A DNA stretch of 64,000 nucleotides from Streptomyces violaceorubidus. GTDB lineage: Bacteria; Actinomycetota; Actinomycetes; Streptomycetales; Streptomycetaceae. Shown here in pieces: positions 35,749-45,553 of the stretch; within the stretch, counting starts at the first letter, position 1; each line of letters begins with the position of its first letter. The stretch lies in the NCBI RefSeq assembly GCF_000717995.1, contig NZ_JODM01000001.1, positions 248,001 through 312,000 of the forward strand, written 5' to 3'. The position numbers and the translations under genes are program-made. Under the pieces are notes generated by a model, which searched no databases, had not been told where the DNA came from, and saw only the letters and a program-made list of their open reading frames with translations.

Positions 35749-37062
35749 GTGCTCACCGCGTTCGCCCGGGCGTTCAAGACGCCCGACCTGCGCAAGAAGC
35801 TGCTCTTCACGCTCGGCATCATCGTGGTGTACCGCCTCGGTACCCACATCCCCATTCCCGGTGTCGACTACAAGAACGTCCAGGAGTGCGTGGACCAGGC
35901 GTCCGGCAACCAGGGCCTCTTCGGCCTGGTCAACATGTTCAGCGGTGGCGCCCTGCTGCAGATCACGGTCTTCGCGCTCGGCATCCTGCCGTACATCACG
36001 GCGAGCATCATTCTGCAGCTCCTCACCGTCGTGATCCCGCGTCTGGAGGCCCTCAAGAAGGAGGGCCAGTCCGGTACGGCGAAGATCACGCAGTACACCC
36101 GTTACCTGACCATCGCGCTGGCCATCCTCCAGGGCACCGGCCTCGTGGCCACCGCCCGCAGCGGTGCCCTCTTCTCGGGCTGCACCGTCGCGGGTCAGAT
36201 TGTTCCGGACCAGTCGATCTTCACCACCGTGGTCATGGTGGTCACGATGACCAGTGGCACCGCCGTCGTCATGTGGCTCGGCGAGTTGGTCACCGACCGC
36301 GGCATCGGCAACGGCATGTCGATCCTGATGTTCATCTCGATTGCCGCGTCCTTCCCGTCCGCCCTGTGGGCGATCAAGAAGCAGGGCGAGCTGGCGGACG
36401 GCTGGATCGAGTTCGGCACCGTCCTGATCGTGGGCTTCGTGATGGTCGCCCTGGTCGTCTTCGTGGAGCAGGCCCAGCGCCGAATCCCCGTGCAGTACGC
36501 CAAGCGCATGATCGGCCGCCGCTCCTACGGCGGCACCTCGACGTACATCCCCCTCAAGGTGAACCAGGCGGGTGTCATCCCCGTCATCTTCGCCTCGTCG
36601 CTGCTCTACATCCCGGCACTGATCGTTCAGTTCTCCGGCTCGACCGCGGGCTGGGCCACCTGGATCCAGAAGAACCTCGCCGACCCGGCCGCGACTCCGC
36701 ACCTGGTCCTGTACTTCTTCCTGATCGTCTTCTTCGCCTTCTTCTACGTGGCCATCTCGTTCAACCCCGAGGAAGTCGCGGACAACATGAAGAAGTATGG
36801 TGGCTTCATCCCGGGCATCCGGGCTGGCCGACCGACCGCTGAGTATCTGAGCTACGTACTCAACCGGATCACCTGGCCGGGTTCGCTGTACTTGGGTCTG
36901 ATCGCTCTCGTCCCGACAATGGCGTTGGCTGGTTTCGGGGCAAACCAGAACTTCCCGTTCGGTGGCACCAGCATCCTGATCATCGTGGGTGTCGGTCTCG
37001 AGACGGTGAAGCAGATCGAGAGCCAGCTCCAGCAGCGCAATTACGAAGGGTTCCTCCGCTGA
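35749..37062 (+). CDS. secY: Preprotein translocase subunit SecY
   Basis: 437-aa channel subunit of the Sec translocon, ten membrane helices. The N-terminus (LTAFARAFKTPDLRKKLLFT), plug/TM2 region and the KRMIGRRSYGGTSTYIPLKV cytoplasmic loop with the conserved Arg are present. GTG start with CAGGAGG seven bases upstream. A 256-bp leader separates it from rplO. The TGA overlaps the adk ATG by one base. Confidence 0.98.
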   Translation: MLTAFARAFKTPDLRKKLLFTLGIIVVYRLGTHIPIPGVDYKNVQECVDQASGNQGLFGLVNMFSGGALLQITVFALGILPYITASIILQLLTVVIPRLEALKKEGQSGTAKITQYTRYLTIALAILQGTGLVATARSGALFSGCTVAGQIVPDQSIFTTVVMVVTMTSGTAVVMWLGELVTDRGIGNGMSILMFISIAASFPSALWAIKKQGELADGWIEFGTVLIVGFVMVALVVFVEQAQRRIPVQYAKRMIGRRSYGGTSTYIPLKVNQAGVIPVIFASSLLYIPALIVQFSGSTAGWATWIQKNLADPAATPHLVLYFFLIVFFAFFYVAISFNPEEVADNMKKYGGFIPGIRAGRPTAEYLSYVLNRITWPGSLYLGLIALVPTMALAGFGANQNFPFGGTSILIIVGVGLETVKQIESQLQQRNYEGFLR

Positions 37063-37715
37063 TGCGAATCGTCCTCGTCGGGCCTCCGGGTGCCGGAAAG
37101 GGAACGCAGGCCACCCGCCTTGCCGAGACGCTGCACATTCCGCACATCTCCACGGGCGACCTGTTCCGCGCGAACATCAGCCAGCAGACCGAACTGGGCA
37201 AGCTCGCGAAGTCCTACATGGACGCCGGCAACCTCGTGCCGGACGAGGTCACGATCGCCATGGCGAAGGACCGCATGGAGCAGCCCGACGCCGAGGGCGG
37301 CTTCCTGCTGGACGGCTTCCCGCGCAACGTCTCCCAGGCCGAGGCGCTGGACGAGCTGCTCGAGACCGAGGACATGAAGCTCGACGCGGTGCTGGACCTG
37401 GAGGCCCCGGAGGACGAGGTCGTCAAGCGAATCGCCGGCCGGCGCGTCTGCCGCAACGACTCGGCGCACGTCTTCCACGTGACGTACACCCCGCCGAAGA
37501 AGGAAGGCGTCTGCGACGTCTGCGGCGGCGAGCTGTACCAGCGGGACGACGACTCCGAGGAGACGGTCCGCAAGCGGCTGGAGGTCTACCACACGCAGAC
37601 CGAGCCGATCATCGACTACTACAAGGCGCAGGGCCTGGTCGCCACCATCGCCGCGACGGGCCCCGTGGACGAGGTCACCCGCCGCGCGCTGGAGGCGCTC
37701 AAGCGCGACCAGTAG
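37062..37715 (+). CDS. adk: Adenylate kinase
   Basis: 217-aa enzyme making 2 ADP from ATP and AMP (EC 2.7.4.3). P-loop GPPGAGKGTQ at residues 7-16, AMP-binding STGDLFR, DGFPRN, and a long-form LID with a metal-type cysteine set (C...CDVCGG), suggesting a zinc-binding LID. Coupled to secY by TGATG. A hairpin terminator follows. Confidence 0.98.
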   Translation: MRIVLVGPPGAGKGTQATRLAETLHIPHISTGDLFRANISQQTELGKLAKSYMDAGNLVPDEVTIAMAKDRMEQPDAEGGFLLDGFPRNVSQAEALDELLETEDMKLDAVLDLEAPEDEVVKRIAGRRVCRNDSAHVFHVTYTPPKKEGVCDVCGGELYQRDDDSEETVRKRLEVYHTQTEPIIDYYKAQGLVATIAATGPVDEVTRRALEALKRDQ

Positions 37716-37730
37716 TACGCCGCCCGGCTT

Positions 37731-37766
37731 GCAGCCGCGGTCCCTCGCTCAGGGGGCCGCGGCTGT
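37731..37766 (+). terminator. Terminator after adk
   Basis: GCAGCCGCGG at 37731-37740 pairs with CCGCGGCTG(T) at 37757-37766; CCC and GGG inside can extend the stem. It lies 15 bp after the adk stop and 100 bp before map. Confidence 0.75.
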
Positions 37767-37865
37767 GCTGTGGGGTGGGGCGGCCCCGCCCCGTATCGTG
37801 GGAGGCGTTTCCCGTCCCGCCCGCTTCTTCCCCGGTCCGTCCAGTCCAGAAAGGCCGCAGCCCCC

Positions 37866-38702
37866 ATGGTGCAGATCAAGAACCCCGAGCAGATCGCCAA
37901 GATGCGCGAGGCGGGGCTGGTCGTCGCCGCCATCCACGCGGCCACCCGCGAGGCCGCCGTGCCCGGCGCGACGACCAAGGACCTGGACCAGGTCGCCCGC
38001 AAGGTCCTCGCGGAGCACGACGCGAAGCCGAACTTCCTCGGGTACGGCGGCTTCCCCGCCACCATCTGCACGTCGGTGAACGAGGTCGTCGTCCACGGCA
38101 TCCCGTCCGACGACGTGGTCCTCAAGGACGGCGACGTCATCTCCATCGACTGCGGCGCGATCATCGACGGCTGGCACGGCGACGCCGCCTACACGGCCTT
38201 CGTCGGCTCCGGTCACTCACCGGAGCTGATCGAGCTGTCCCGGGTGACCGAGGAGTCCATGTGGGCGGGCATCGCGGCCATGAAGCAGGGCAACCGCCTG
38301 GTGGACGTCTCCCGCGCCATCGAGACCTACATCCGCCGCCAGCCCAAGCCCGGCGGCGGCAGGTACGGGATCATCGAGGACTACGGCGGCCACGGCATCG
38401 GCACCGAGATGCACATGGACCCGCATCTGCTGAACTACGTCGACCGGCGCCGCGGCAAGGGCCCGAAGCTCGTCCCCGGCTTCTGCCTCGCCATCGAGCC
38501 GATGGTCTCCCTCGGCACCCCGCGCACCGAGGTCCTCTCCGACGAGTGGACCGTCATCACCACGGACGGCACGTGGTCCTCCCACTGGGAGCACTCGGTG
38601 GCCCTGACGGAACAGGGCCCGCTGGTCCTGACGTCCCCCGACGGGGGCAGGGCGAAGCTGGCCGAGTTGGGCGTCACGGCCGCGCCGGACCCCCTTGCAT
38701 AA
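37866..38702 (+). CDS. map: Type I methionine aminopeptidase
   Basis: 278-aa metalloprotease that removes N-terminal Met from nascent proteins. Metal ligands appear in order: ISIDCGAIIDGWHGDAA (two Asp), GHGIGTEMH (His), AIEPMV (Glu) and the final Glu in WEHSVALTE; VVHGIPSD carries the substrate His. The ATG at 37866 starts the conserved VQIKNPEQIAKMREAG; the longer frame is unconserved. Downstream of the adk terminator, so it probably has its own promoter. Confidence 0.97.
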   Translation: MVQIKNPEQIAKMREAGLVVAAIHAATREAAVPGATTKDLDQVARKVLAEHDAKPNFLGYGGFPATICTSVNEVVVHGIPSDDVVLKDGDVISIDCGAIIDGWHGDAAYTAFVGSGHSPELIELSRVTEESMWAGIAAMKQGNRLVDVSRAIETYIRRQPKPGGGRYGIIEDYGGHGIGTEMHMDPHLLNYVDRRRGKGPKLVPGFCLAIEPMVSLGTPRTEVLSDEWTVITTDGTWSSHWEHSVALTEQGPLVLTSPDGGRAKLAELGVTAAPDPLA

Positions 38703-38731
38703 CGATCTCGTATCCGGGGCAGACTTCCTCG

Positions 38732-38762
38732 TTTCGCCTTTCCGGGGTCGCTGACGTAGACT
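38732..38762 (+). promoter_or_regulatory. Candidate promoter of the infA-rplQ operon
   Basis: TAGACT (38757-38762) is a near-perfect vegetative -10 element for Streptomyces; TTTCGC (38732-38737) or TTCGCC one base downstream is a weak -35. Transcription would start ~75 bp before infA. Confidence 0.55.
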
Positions 38763-38843
38763 GACTCGTCGGCTCACGTGTGCCCGCATGTCCTGCGGGT
38801 TGCACGAGGAGTCGATCAAGGTAGTCGATTCGAAGGGCGAAGC

Positions 38844-39065
38844 GTGGCCAAGAAGCAAGGTGCCATCGAGATCGAGGGCACTGTCGTCGAGTCTCTTCCG
38901 AACGCCATGTTCAAGGTCGAGCTCCAGAACGGCCACCAGGTCCTGGCACACATCAGCGGCAAGATGCGCATGCACTACATCCGCATCCTCCCTGACGACC
39001 GGGTCGTGGTGGAGCTGTCTCCGTACGACCTGACGCGTGGCCGGATCGTCTACCGGTACAAGTAG
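38844..39065 (+). CDS. infA: Translation initiation factor IF-1
   Basis: 73-aa S1/OB-fold factor binding the 30S A site. [20 protein letters not shown] then [20 protein letters not shown] and [13 protein letters not shown]. The GTG at 38844 (GAAGGGCGAAGC upstream) gives exact family length. Confidence 0.98.
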   Translation: MAKKQGAIEIEGTVVESLPNAMFKVELQNGHQVLAHISGKMRMHYIRILPDDRVVVELSPYDLTRGRIVYRYK

Positions 39066-39133
39066 ATCTTGCCCACGTCCCGCGCGCCCCGCGTGCGGGT
39101 CCGCCGGCAACTGACCCGGAGAACCTCACACCC

Positions 39134-39247
39134 ATGAAGGTCAAGCCGAGCGTCAAGAAGATCTGCGACAAGTGCAGGGTGATCCGCCGTCACGGTCGGG
39201 TCATGGTCATCTGCGACAACCCGCGCCACAAGCAGCGCCAGGGCTGA
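39134..39247 (+). CDS. rpmJ: 50S ribosomal protein L36 (zinc-binding form)
   Basis: 37-aa bL36: [20 protein letters not shown] then [17 protein letters not shown]. The CDKC pair with later Cys and His is the zinc-binding (C+) form. It starts 68 bp after infA and is the shortest gene in the window. Confidence 0.97.
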   Translation: MKVKPSVKKICDKCRVIRRHGRVMVICDNPRHKQRQG

Positions 39248-39435
39248 CGCCTGACCGTTCCCTCCGCGATTCGCAGGACTTCGCGCGACGCGAGCTGAAC
39301 ATGTTCATACGCAGGACCCGGGCGAGCGATCGCCCGACACCCCCGGTTCGGAGGCCGGGGACCCGATCCGTACCTCATACGGCGGCCGGGGACCGGTTCT
39401 GTGGAAGACCTCCGACAACCAACTGGAGCCATTGA

Positions 39436-39816
39436 ATGGCACGCGTTTCCGGTGTTGACATCCCGCGCGAAAAGCGCGTGGAGATCGCCCTCACCTACGT
39501 GTTCGGCATCGGCCGGACCCTCTCGCAGCAGACGCTCGCCGCCACCGGCGTGGACCCGAACACCCGTGTTCGGGACCTCTCCGAGGAGCAGCTCGTCGCG
39601 ATCCGCGAGTACGTCGACAACAACATCAAGACCGAGGGTGACCTCCGTCGCGAGGTCCAGGCCGACATCCGCCGCAAGGTGGAGATCGGTACCTACCAGG
39701 GTCTCCGTCACCGTCGTGGTCTGCCCGTCCGCGGTCAGCGCACCAGCACCAACGCTCGCACCCGCAAGGGCCCGCGTCGCGCCATCGCCGGCAAGAAGAA
39801 GCCGGGCAAGAAGTAG
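39436..39816 (+). CDS. rpsM: 30S ribosomal protein S13
   Basis: 126-aa uS13, 30S head protein contacting P-site tRNA and L5. [20 protein letters not shown] start, [20 protein letters not shown] and the basic [15 protein letters not shown] tail. The 188-bp upstream gap holds GC-rich inverted segments but no ORF. Confidence 0.99.
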   Translation: MARVSGVDIPREKRVEIALTYVFGIGRTLSQQTLAATGVDPNTRVRDLSEEQLVAIREYVDNNIKTEGDLRREVQADIRRKVEIGTYQGLRHRRGLPVRGQRTSTNARTRKGPRRAIAGKKKPGKK

Positions 39817-39882
39817 TCCACAGCGGACTCGCCGTCCAGCGGTCTTCGCTGTAGGACCGACCACCTCCCGTAGGAGTTATAG

Positions 39883-40287
39883 ATGCCCCCCAAGGGTCGT
39901 CAGGGCGCTGCCAAGAAGGTGCGCCGCAAGGAAAAGAAGAACGTCGCTCACGGCCACGCGCACATCAAGAGCACGTTCAACAACACGATCGTGTCCATCA
40001 CGGACCCGACCGGCAACGTGATCTCCTGGGCCTCCGCCGGCCACGTCGGCTTCAAGGGCTCCCGGAAGTCCACGCCGTTCGCCGCGCAGATGGCCGCCGA
40101 GTCGGCAGCCCGCCGCGCGCAGGAGCACGGCATGCGCAAGGTCGACGTCTTCGTCAAGGGCCCGGGTTCCGGTCGCGAGACCGCCATCCGCTCCCTGCAG
40201 GCGACCGGCCTCGAGGTCGGCTCCATCCAGGACGTCACGCCCACCCCGCACAACGGCTGCCGTCCGCCGAAGCGTCGTCGCGTCTGA
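39883..40287 (+). CDS. rpsK: 30S ribosomal protein S11
   Basis: 134-aa uS11 of the 30S platform. [40 protein letters not shown] and the terminal [18 protein letters not shown] block are diagnostic. rpsD, which follows rpsK in E. coli, is absent, as in other Streptomyces where it lies elsewhere. Confidence 0.99.
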   Translation: MPPKGRQGAAKKVRRKEKKNVAHGHAHIKSTFNNTIVSITDPTGNVISWASAGHVGFKGSRKSTPFAAQMAAESAARRAQEHGMRKVDVFVKGPGSGRETAIRSLQATGLEVGSIQDVTPTPHNGCRPPKRRRV

Positions 40288-40333
40288 TCTCGCCCCACGG
40301 CGACGTCGCTTCCACGCTTCACCAGGGTTTCGC

Positions 40334-40365
40334 GGGCGGTACGGCTCCTTCGGGTCGTGCCGCCC
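40334..40365 (+). terminator. Hairpin between rpsK and rpoA
   Basis: GGGCGGTACG (40334-40343) pairs with CGTGCCGCCC (40356-40365), one G-U type pair, 12-nt loop. Lies in the 140-bp gap before rpoA; could attenuate ribosomal-protein transcription relative to rpoA. Confidence 0.5.
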
Positions 40366-40427
40366 GTACCCTTGCAGTACAGAGTCGGGCGTCAAATAGC
40401 GGGCGCCCCTGACTGAAGGATCACCAC

Positions 40428-41450
40428 ATGCTGATCGCTCAGCGTCCCTCGTTGACCGAAGAGGTCGTCGACGAGTTCCGCTCCCGGTTCGTCATCGAGC
40501 CGCTGGAGCCGGGCTTCGGCTACACCCTCGGCAACTCCCTCCGCCGCACCCTCCTCTCGTCGATCCCCGGCGCTGCTGTCACCAGCATCCGCATCGACGG
40601 TGTCCTGCACGAGTTCACCACCGTGCCGGGCGTCAAGGAGGACGTCACCGACCTGATCCTCAACATCAAGCAGCTGGTCGTCTCCTCGGAGCACGACGAG
40701 CCGGTCGTGATGTACCTGCGCAAGCAGGGCCCGGGTCTGGTCACCGCCGCCGACATCGCGCCCCCGGCCGGTGTCGAGGTGCACAACCCCGACCTCGTCC
40801 TCGCCACGCTCAACGGCAAGGGCAAGCTGGAGATGGAGCTGACCGTCGAGCGCGGTCGCGGCTACGTCTCCGCCGTGCAGAACAAGCAGGTGGGCCAGGA
40901 GATCGGCCGTATCCCGGTCGACTCGATCTACTCGCCGGTTCTCAAGGTCACCTACAAGGTCGAGGCCACGCGTGTCGAGCAGCGCACCGACTTCGACAAG
41001 CTGATCGTCGACGTCGAGACCAAGCAGGCGATGCGTCCGCGTGACGCCATGGCCTCCGCCGGCAAGACCCTGGTCGAGCTGTTCGGTCTCGCCCGCGAGC
41101 TGAACATCGACGCCGAGGGCATCGACATGGGTCCGTCCCCGACGGACGCCGCGCTCGCCGCCGACCTGGCGCTGCCGATCGAGGAGCTGGAGCTCACCGT
41201 TCGGTCGTACAACTGCCTCAAGCGCGAGGGCATCCACTCCGTGGGTGAGCTCGTGGCCCGTTCCGAGGCGGACCTGCTCGACATCCGCAACTTCGGTGCG
41301 AAGTCCATCGACGAGGTCAAGGCCAAGCTGGCCGGCATGGGCCTCGCGCTGAAGGACTCGCCTCCCGGCTTCGACCCGACCGCCGCCGCGGACGCCTTCG
41401 GCGCGGACGACGACGCGGATGCGGGCTTCGTGGAGACCGAGCAGTACTGA
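40428..41450 (+). CDS. rpoA: DNA-directed RNA polymerase alpha subunit
   Basis: 340-aa subunit. Alpha-NTD ([39 protein letters not shown]) drives core assembly; alpha-CTD ([40 protein letters not shown]) contacts promoters and activators. The acidic tail ([14 protein letters not shown]) is normal for Streptomyces. Confidence 0.99.
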   Translation: MLIAQRPSLTEEVVDEFRSRFVIEPLEPGFGYTLGNSLRRTLLSSIPGAAVTSIRIDGVLHEFTTVPGVKEDVTDLILNIKQLVVSSEHDEPVVMYLRKQGPGLVTAADIAPPAGVEVHNPDLVLATLNGKGKLEMELTVERGRGYVSAVQNKQVGQEIGRIPVDSIYSPVLKVTYKVEATRVEQRTDFDKLIVDVETKQAMRPRDAMASAGKTLVELFGLARELNIDAEGIDMGPSPTDAALAADLALPIEELELTVRSYNCLKREGIHSVGELVARSEADLLDIRNFGAKSIDEVKAKLAGMGLALKDSPPGFDPTAAADAFGADDDADAGFVETEQY

Positions 41451-41490
41451 GAGCTCGGGCCAGCTGGTCCGTTCTCGGGTGCGGGTGCGC

Positions 41491-41522
41491 TGTGGCTTGT
41501 CGCGCAGTTCCCCGCGCCCCTT
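41491..41522. repeat. Dispersed Streptomyces intergenic element, copy 1
   Basis: TGTGGCTTG-TCGCGCAG-TTCCCCGCGCCCCTT. The core CGCGCAGTTCCCCGCGCCCC recurs at 42183-42214, and a variant occurs at 48222-48285. This sequence is frequent between Streptomyces genes (from memory). Confidence 0.7.
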
Positions 41523-41633
41523 CCGAGCACGGTCCCTCCGGGACCTTTGCTCGGATCTCCGACAGGCAACCGCCTGCTCGGATACTGACTCCGGTACCTG
41601 ATACGGCCGGGGCAGACACCTAGGAGAAACACC

Positions 41634-42140
41634 ATGCCGAAGCCCACCAAGGGTGCCCGTTTGGGCGGCAGCGCCGCGCACGAGAAGCTGCTCCTCGCGA
41701 ACCTGGCGAAGAGCCTCTTCGAGCACGGCCGGATCACCACCACCGAGGCGAAGGCGCGCAAGCTGCGTCCGTACGCCGAGCGTCTGGTCACCAAGGCGAA
41801 GAAGGGCGACCTTCACAACCGCCGCCAGGTGCTCCAGGTGATCACGGACAAGAGCATCGTCCACACGCTCTTCACCGAGATCGGCCCGCGCTACGAGAAC
41901 CGTCCCGGTGGCTACACCCGGATCACCAAGATCGGTAACCGTCGGGGCGACAACGCGCCCATGGCCGTCATCGAGCTGGTCGAGGCGCTGACCGTGGCGC
42001 AGCAGGCCACGGGCGAGGCCGAGGCCGCGACGAAGCGTGCCGCCAAGGACGCGGAGGGCTCCGCCGAGGTTTCCGAGGCCAAGGTCGACACGGCCAAGGC
42101 CGACGACGAGGCCGCGGACGAGGAGTCGAAGGACGCGTAA
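41634..42140 (+). CDS. rplQ: 50S ribosomal protein L17
   Basis: 168-aa bL17. [40 protein letters not shown] and [20 protein letters not shown] are conserved. The last ~45 residues ([20 protein letters not shown], then an acidic stretch) extend beyond the ~120-aa core, as in other actinobacteria. Separated from rpoA by a 183-bp gap holding a dispersed repeat. Confidence 0.98.
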   Translation: MPKPTKGARLGGSAAHEKLLLANLAKSLFEHGRITTTEAKARKLRPYAERLVTKAKKGDLHNRRQVLQVITDKSIVHTLFTEIGPRYENRPGGYTRITKIGNRRGDNAPMAVIELVEALTVAQQATGEAEAATKRAAKDAEGSAEVSEAKVDTAKADDEAADEESKDA

Positions 42141-42182
42141 GCGTTCTGCCGGGTGGCTGTGCGATTGCGGCTGCGGCTTCGT

Positions 42183-42214
42183 CGTGGTTGCTCGCGCAGT
42201 TCCCCGCGCCCCTT
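42183..42214. repeat. Dispersed Streptomyces intergenic element, copy 2
   Basis: CGTGGTTGC-TCGCGCAG-TTCCCCGCGCCCCTT, same 20-bp core as 41491-41522, immediately before the rplQ terminator hairpin. Confidence 0.7.
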
Positions 42215-42224
42215 AACGGCGTTT

Positions 42225-42255
42225 GCGGGTCCGTCCTTTTCAAGGGCGGGCCCGC
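42225..42255 (+). terminator. Terminator after rplQ
   Basis: GCGGGTCCGTCC and GGGCGGGCCCGC arms (G-U pairs allowed) with loop TTTTCAA, followed by TTTCG. Ends the infA-rplQ unit; truA starts 26 bp later. Confidence 0.65.
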
Positions 42256-42281
42256 TTTCGTGTTGCTGAGAGGATCTCTGG

Positions 42282-43136
42282 GTGAGTGATGAAGTTGAGG
42301 CCGGGTTCGTGCGGGTGCGGCTGGATCTCTCCTATGACGGGAGTGAGTTCTCCGGTTGGGCCAAGCAGGCCGGAGGTCGGCGGACCGTGCAGGGGGAGAT
42401 CGAGGACGCGCTGCGGACGGTCACCCGGTCGGGGACGACGTACGAGCTGACCGTGGCGGGGCGGACCGACGCCGGGGTGCACGCCCGGGGGCAGGTGGCC
42501 CATGTCGACCTGCCGCGCGAGGTGTGGGCCGAGCACCACGTGAAGCTGCTCAAGCGGCTCGCCGGGCGGCTGCCCAGGGACGTACGGGTGTGGGCGCTCA
42601 GGGAGGCGCCCAGCGGCTTCAACGCCCGGTTCTCCGCGGTCTGGCGGCGCTACGCCTACCGGGTCACCGACAACCCCGGCGGCGTCGACCCGCTGCTGCG
42701 CGGGCACGTCCTGTGGCACGACTGGCCGCTCGACGTGGACGCCATGAACGAGGCCGCCCGGGGGCTGCTGGGCGGGCACGACTTCGCCGCCTACTGCAAG
42801 AAGCGGGAGGGGGCGACCACCATCCGGACGCTTCAGGAGCTGAGTCTCGCGCGGGGCGAGGACGGGATCGTCACCGCCACCGTGCGGGCCGACGCCTTCT
42901 GCCACAACATGGTGCGCTCGCTGATCGGGGCGCTGCTGTTCGTCGGCGACGGGCACCGCGGGCCCGACTGGCCGGCGAAGGTGCTGGCCGCCGGCGTACG
43001 GGACTCCGCCGTGCACGTCGTCCGGCCGCACGGGCTGACGCTGGAGGAGGTCGGCTACCCGGCCGACGAGCTGCTGGCCGCCCGGAACAAGGAGGCGCGC
43101 AACAAGCGGTCGCTGCCGGGAGCCGGCTGCTGCTGA
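42282..43136 (+). CDS. truA: tRNA pseudouridine(38-40) synthase TruA
   Basis: 284-aa enzyme modifying positions 38-40 of tRNA anticodon arms. The catalytic Asp lies in [41 protein letters not shown] and [19 protein letters not shown] are the other family motifs. GTG start. The gene order rplQ-truA is widely conserved. Confidence 0.97.
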   Translation: MSDEVEAGFVRVRLDLSYDGSEFSGWAKQAGGRRTVQGEIEDALRTVTRSGTTYELTVAGRTDAGVHARGQVAHVDLPREVWAEHHVKLLKRLAGRLPRDVRVWALREAPSGFNARFSAVWRRYAYRVTDNPGGVDPLLRGHVLWHDWPLDVDAMNEAARGLLGGHDFAAYCKKREGATTIRTLQELSLARGEDGIVTATVRADAFCHNMVRSLIGALLFVGDGHRGPDWPAKVLAAGVRDSAVHVVRPHGLTLEEVGYPADELLAARNKEARNKRSLPGAGCC

Positions 43137-43160
43137 ACGAGGAGCGGGGAGTGGGGGCCG

Positions 43161-44075
43161 TCAGCCCTCCGCCGCCGCCGACGCCTGGGCCTCACCGCGG
43201 CGGCGGATCTGCCGGAAGGCGAACTCGGCCAGGTCGTCACCGGCCCGGAACACGCCGGTGGACTTCTCCGTGACGTCCTTGCCGTTCGTGAACCCGGCGA
43301 CGGTGAAGTAGGCGTAGCGGCCGTAGGAGTTGGTGGTGGAGCGGCAGACGGCGCCGGTGCAGAAGGACGTGACGCCGCCGCCGGACAGGGAGCGCACGAT
43401 GCTCCTCTTGTCGGCGTCCTTCTTGGCCTTCGTGGCCTGCGCCTCGCTGTCGAAGACGGCCACGCCGACGGTCACGGCCGTGTCGCCCTTGGTGTAGGTG
43501 ACGCGGAGCAGGCGCGTGCACTTGTTGGCGTCGAGGACCTTCGGCAGGGTGGCCTGGGCGGCGGAGCCGCAGGTGCGGGTGTCGGCCGTCGGGCCCTTCT
43601 TGTACACCGTCTCGCCCATGGTGAGCTGGGTCCCGGGGAAGAGCAGGTCCGGGCTGAGCGGGGCCTTGTCCTTCTTGACGCTGGAGACGAAGTCCTTCGG
43701 GTCCAGCGGAGGCGGGGCGCTGGTCGGGGCGAAGGACGGCTCGGTGGCCGTCGCGCTGGGTATGTCCGCCGTCGAGGGGAGCTGCGAGGAGGGGCCGTCG
43801 GACGCCTGGTCCGAGCCGCCCGCCGAGACCACGGCCACCGCGACGGCACCGGCTATCGCCACGGTGGCCAGCGCGCCGCCACCGATGAGGAACAGCCGGC
43901 GCCGCTTGGCACGGGCCTCGGAGGCCTCGGCGAGGGCGGCCCAGTCCGGGGTGTCGTCACCGTTCCCGCTGTTCCAGGGCTGCTGCGACTGCTGGGACTG
44001 CGGCTGCTGCGATTGCGGTGTCCAGGGATCCCACTGCGACTGAGGTCCCCCCTGCCCAAAGCTCATGGGGCGCAT
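43161..44075 (-). CDS. Membrane-anchored protein of unknown function with Gln-rich N-terminus
   Basis: A 304-aa protein. Residues 1-40 are Gln/Pro/Ser-rich (SQQPQSQQSQQPW), ~58-85 is one membrane helix after an Arg/Lys cluster (KRRRLFLIGGGALATVAIAG), then a Ser/Pro/Thr-rich linker and an extracytoplasmic domain (~125-300) containing four cysteines (TCGSAAQ, NKCTRLL, SFCTGAVCRS), likely disulphide-bonded. No catalytic motif recognised. Type II orientation expected. An ATG at 44066 is an alternative start. Divergent from the glycosyltransferase-like membrane protein. Confidence 0.75.
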   Translation of the reverse strand: MRPMSFGQGGPQSQWDPWTPQSQQPQSQQSQQPWNSGNGDDTPDWAALAEASEARAKRRRLFLIGGGALATVAIAGAVAVAVVSAGGSDQASDGPSSQLPSTADIPSATATEPSFAPTSAPPPLDPKDFVSSVKKDKAPLSPDLLFPGTQLTMGETVYKKGPTADTRTCGSAAQATLPKVLDANKCTRLLRVTYTKGDTAVTVGVAVFDSEAQATKAKKDADKRSIVRSLSGGGVTSFCTGAVCRSTTNSYGRYAYFTVAGFTNGKDVTEKSTGVFRAGDDLAEFAFRQIRRRGEAQASAAAEG

Positions 44076-44140
44076 CTTAGACGGGCCGAAGGGCGTGCTG
44101 GTGCGGGGACTTGGGGGGCCGAGGGCCTAGCGTTCCGTTC

Positions 44141-45346
44141 ATGCGGAAGGGCAAAAGCGACATCTCCGGGTGGTTGGTGCGACCGGCGGGAGGGCATCCG
44201 TGGGCGGTGCTCGTGGCGGTGCTGGCGGCGACCGCCGCGCACGCGGCCCGGACCACCCCGGACGGCGGGATGGACAACGCGATCGTCGTGCGGGCGGCCC
44301 GCACCTGGCTGGCCGGCGGCTCCCCCTACGACGACCCGCACTTCCTCTATCTGCCGAGCGCCGTCCTGGCCGCCGTCCCGCAGGCGCTGCTGCCCGGCGC
44401 CGTGCTGCGGGTGCTGGTGCCGTGCGCGGTGACGGTCCTGCTGACCCTGGCCTGGGCCTGCGCGCTGCGCCTGCACCGGGTGCCGCTGGGCAGCCGCCTC
44501 GCGGTCCTCGGGCTGACCGGGCTCGCGCTGGGCTTCGCGCCGTTCGGGCACCTGGTGCGGCTCGGCAACTGGACGGTGACGGCGACGGTGGCGCTGCCAC
44601 TGGCCCTGCTGCTGGCGAGCCGGGGGCGCTGGACGGGGGCGGGGGTCGTGATCGGGGCGGCGGTGGCGCTCAAGCCGCTGCTCGCGCCGGTCGTCCTGCT
44701 CTTCCTCTTCGCCGGGCGGTGGCGGGCGCTGGGCGCCGCCGTCCTGGTGCCGGCGCTGGTCTCCGCCGCGGCGGCCCTGGCGATGCCCGACCCGGCGGGC
44801 TTCTTCACCCGCACGCTGCCCTTCCTGCTGCACGGCGACGACGGCTTCGTACGGCTCTACGAGGCGTCCCCGGCCGCCGTACTGCCCCGGCTCGGGGTGC
44901 CGCCGGCGCTCGCGCAGGGGCTCGCGGTGGCGGCGGCCTCGGCCGGGGTGCTGTGCGCGTACCGGCGCTGGCGCCGCGCCGACGCCGGTCCGCTGCGGCT
45001 CGCGGAGACCGGCGCGGGGCTGATGCTCTCGGCGTTCCTGGTGTCGCGGCCGTCCTACGACCACTACCTCCTGGTCGTGCTGCCGCTGCTGCTCGCCGGG
45101 CTGCCCAGCGCCGGGTCGGTGGCCCGCGGGGTGTGGTTCTGGATCGCCCTGGTGCCCCAGGTGCCCGGTCTGACCTGGCCCTGGCTGGAGGGGGAGCGGC
45201 GGCGGGCCTTCCGGGACGCGTTCACGCTGTGCGTGCTGGCGGTGACGGTCGCCCGCCAGGCCGGGACCGGTGCGGCGGGTGCGGGCGAGCGGGTGCCACG
45301 GGGGCGTGCGCCGGAGCGGGAGCGGGCCGCGGCGGCCCCGTTTTGA
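44141..45346 (+). CDS. GT87/DUF2029-family integral membrane glycosyltransferase (putative)
   Basis: A 401-aa polytopic membrane protein of about ten helices. The N-terminal loop PDGGMDNAIVVRAARTWLAG with SPYDDPHFLYLPSAV resembles the GT87 (PimE/alpha-mannosyltransferase-like) pattern in which an early Asp is catalytic; GNWTVTATVALPLALL and GAAVALKPLLAPVVLLF are further family blocks. It would use a polyprenyl-phosphate sugar donor on the outer face. The ATG at 44141 follows TAGCGT (44128-44133), suggesting leaderless transcription. Confidence 0.78.
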   Translation: MRKGKSDISGWLVRPAGGHPWAVLVAVLAATAAHAARTTPDGGMDNAIVVRAARTWLAGGSPYDDPHFLYLPSAVLAAVPQALLPGAVLRVLVPCAVTVLLTLAWACALRLHRVPLGSRLAVLGLTGLALGFAPFGHLVRLGNWTVTATVALPLALLLASRGRWTGAGVVIGAAVALKPLLAPVVLLFLFAGRWRALGAAVLVPALVSAAAALAMPDPAGFFTRTLPFLLHGDDGFVRLYEASPAAVLPRLGVPPALAQGLAVAAASAGVLCAYRRWRRADAGPLRLAETGAGLMLSAFLVSRPSYDHYLLVVLPLLLAGLPSAGSVARGVWFWIALVPQVPGLTWPWLEGERRRAFRDAFTLCVLAVTVARQAGTGAAGAGERVPRGRAPERERAAAAPF

Positions 45347-45553
45347 CCCGGCCGCCGGGGCCCGGGTATTCTGCACAGTCGTATGTGTATTGGCTTGCTC
45401 ATTCTCACGTGAGGGGCCCTTACACCGGTCCACCGGGACCGATGACCAGCGACCTGCACGCGGTTTGCGTCACCGCAGTGCGGTCAGGGCTGTCGTGATC
45501 GTCTTCGGTGACCATGTCAGGACCACTCACTGAAGAAGCGAAGGCTACGAACC
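45347..45553. other. Promoter/leader region of rplM-rpsI
   Basis: 207 bp without a gene. It contains a CGGTCC-ACCG-GGACCG hairpin around 45425-45440 and ACCGC-AGT-GCGGT around 45473-45485, likely in the leader RNA. The L13 leader motif known in Firmicutes could not be recognised. Confidence 0.45.

Noticed and set aside
40288..40427. Missing rpsD between rpsK and rpoA taken as a deletion
   Set aside because: rpsD lies elsewhere in Streptomyces genomes; the gap shows no remnant of it.
44063..45433. A 456-codon minus-strand open frame opposite the GT87-like gene
   Set aside because: Very Arg/Gln/Pro-rich with no domains; the plus strand encodes a convincing polytopic membrane protein.
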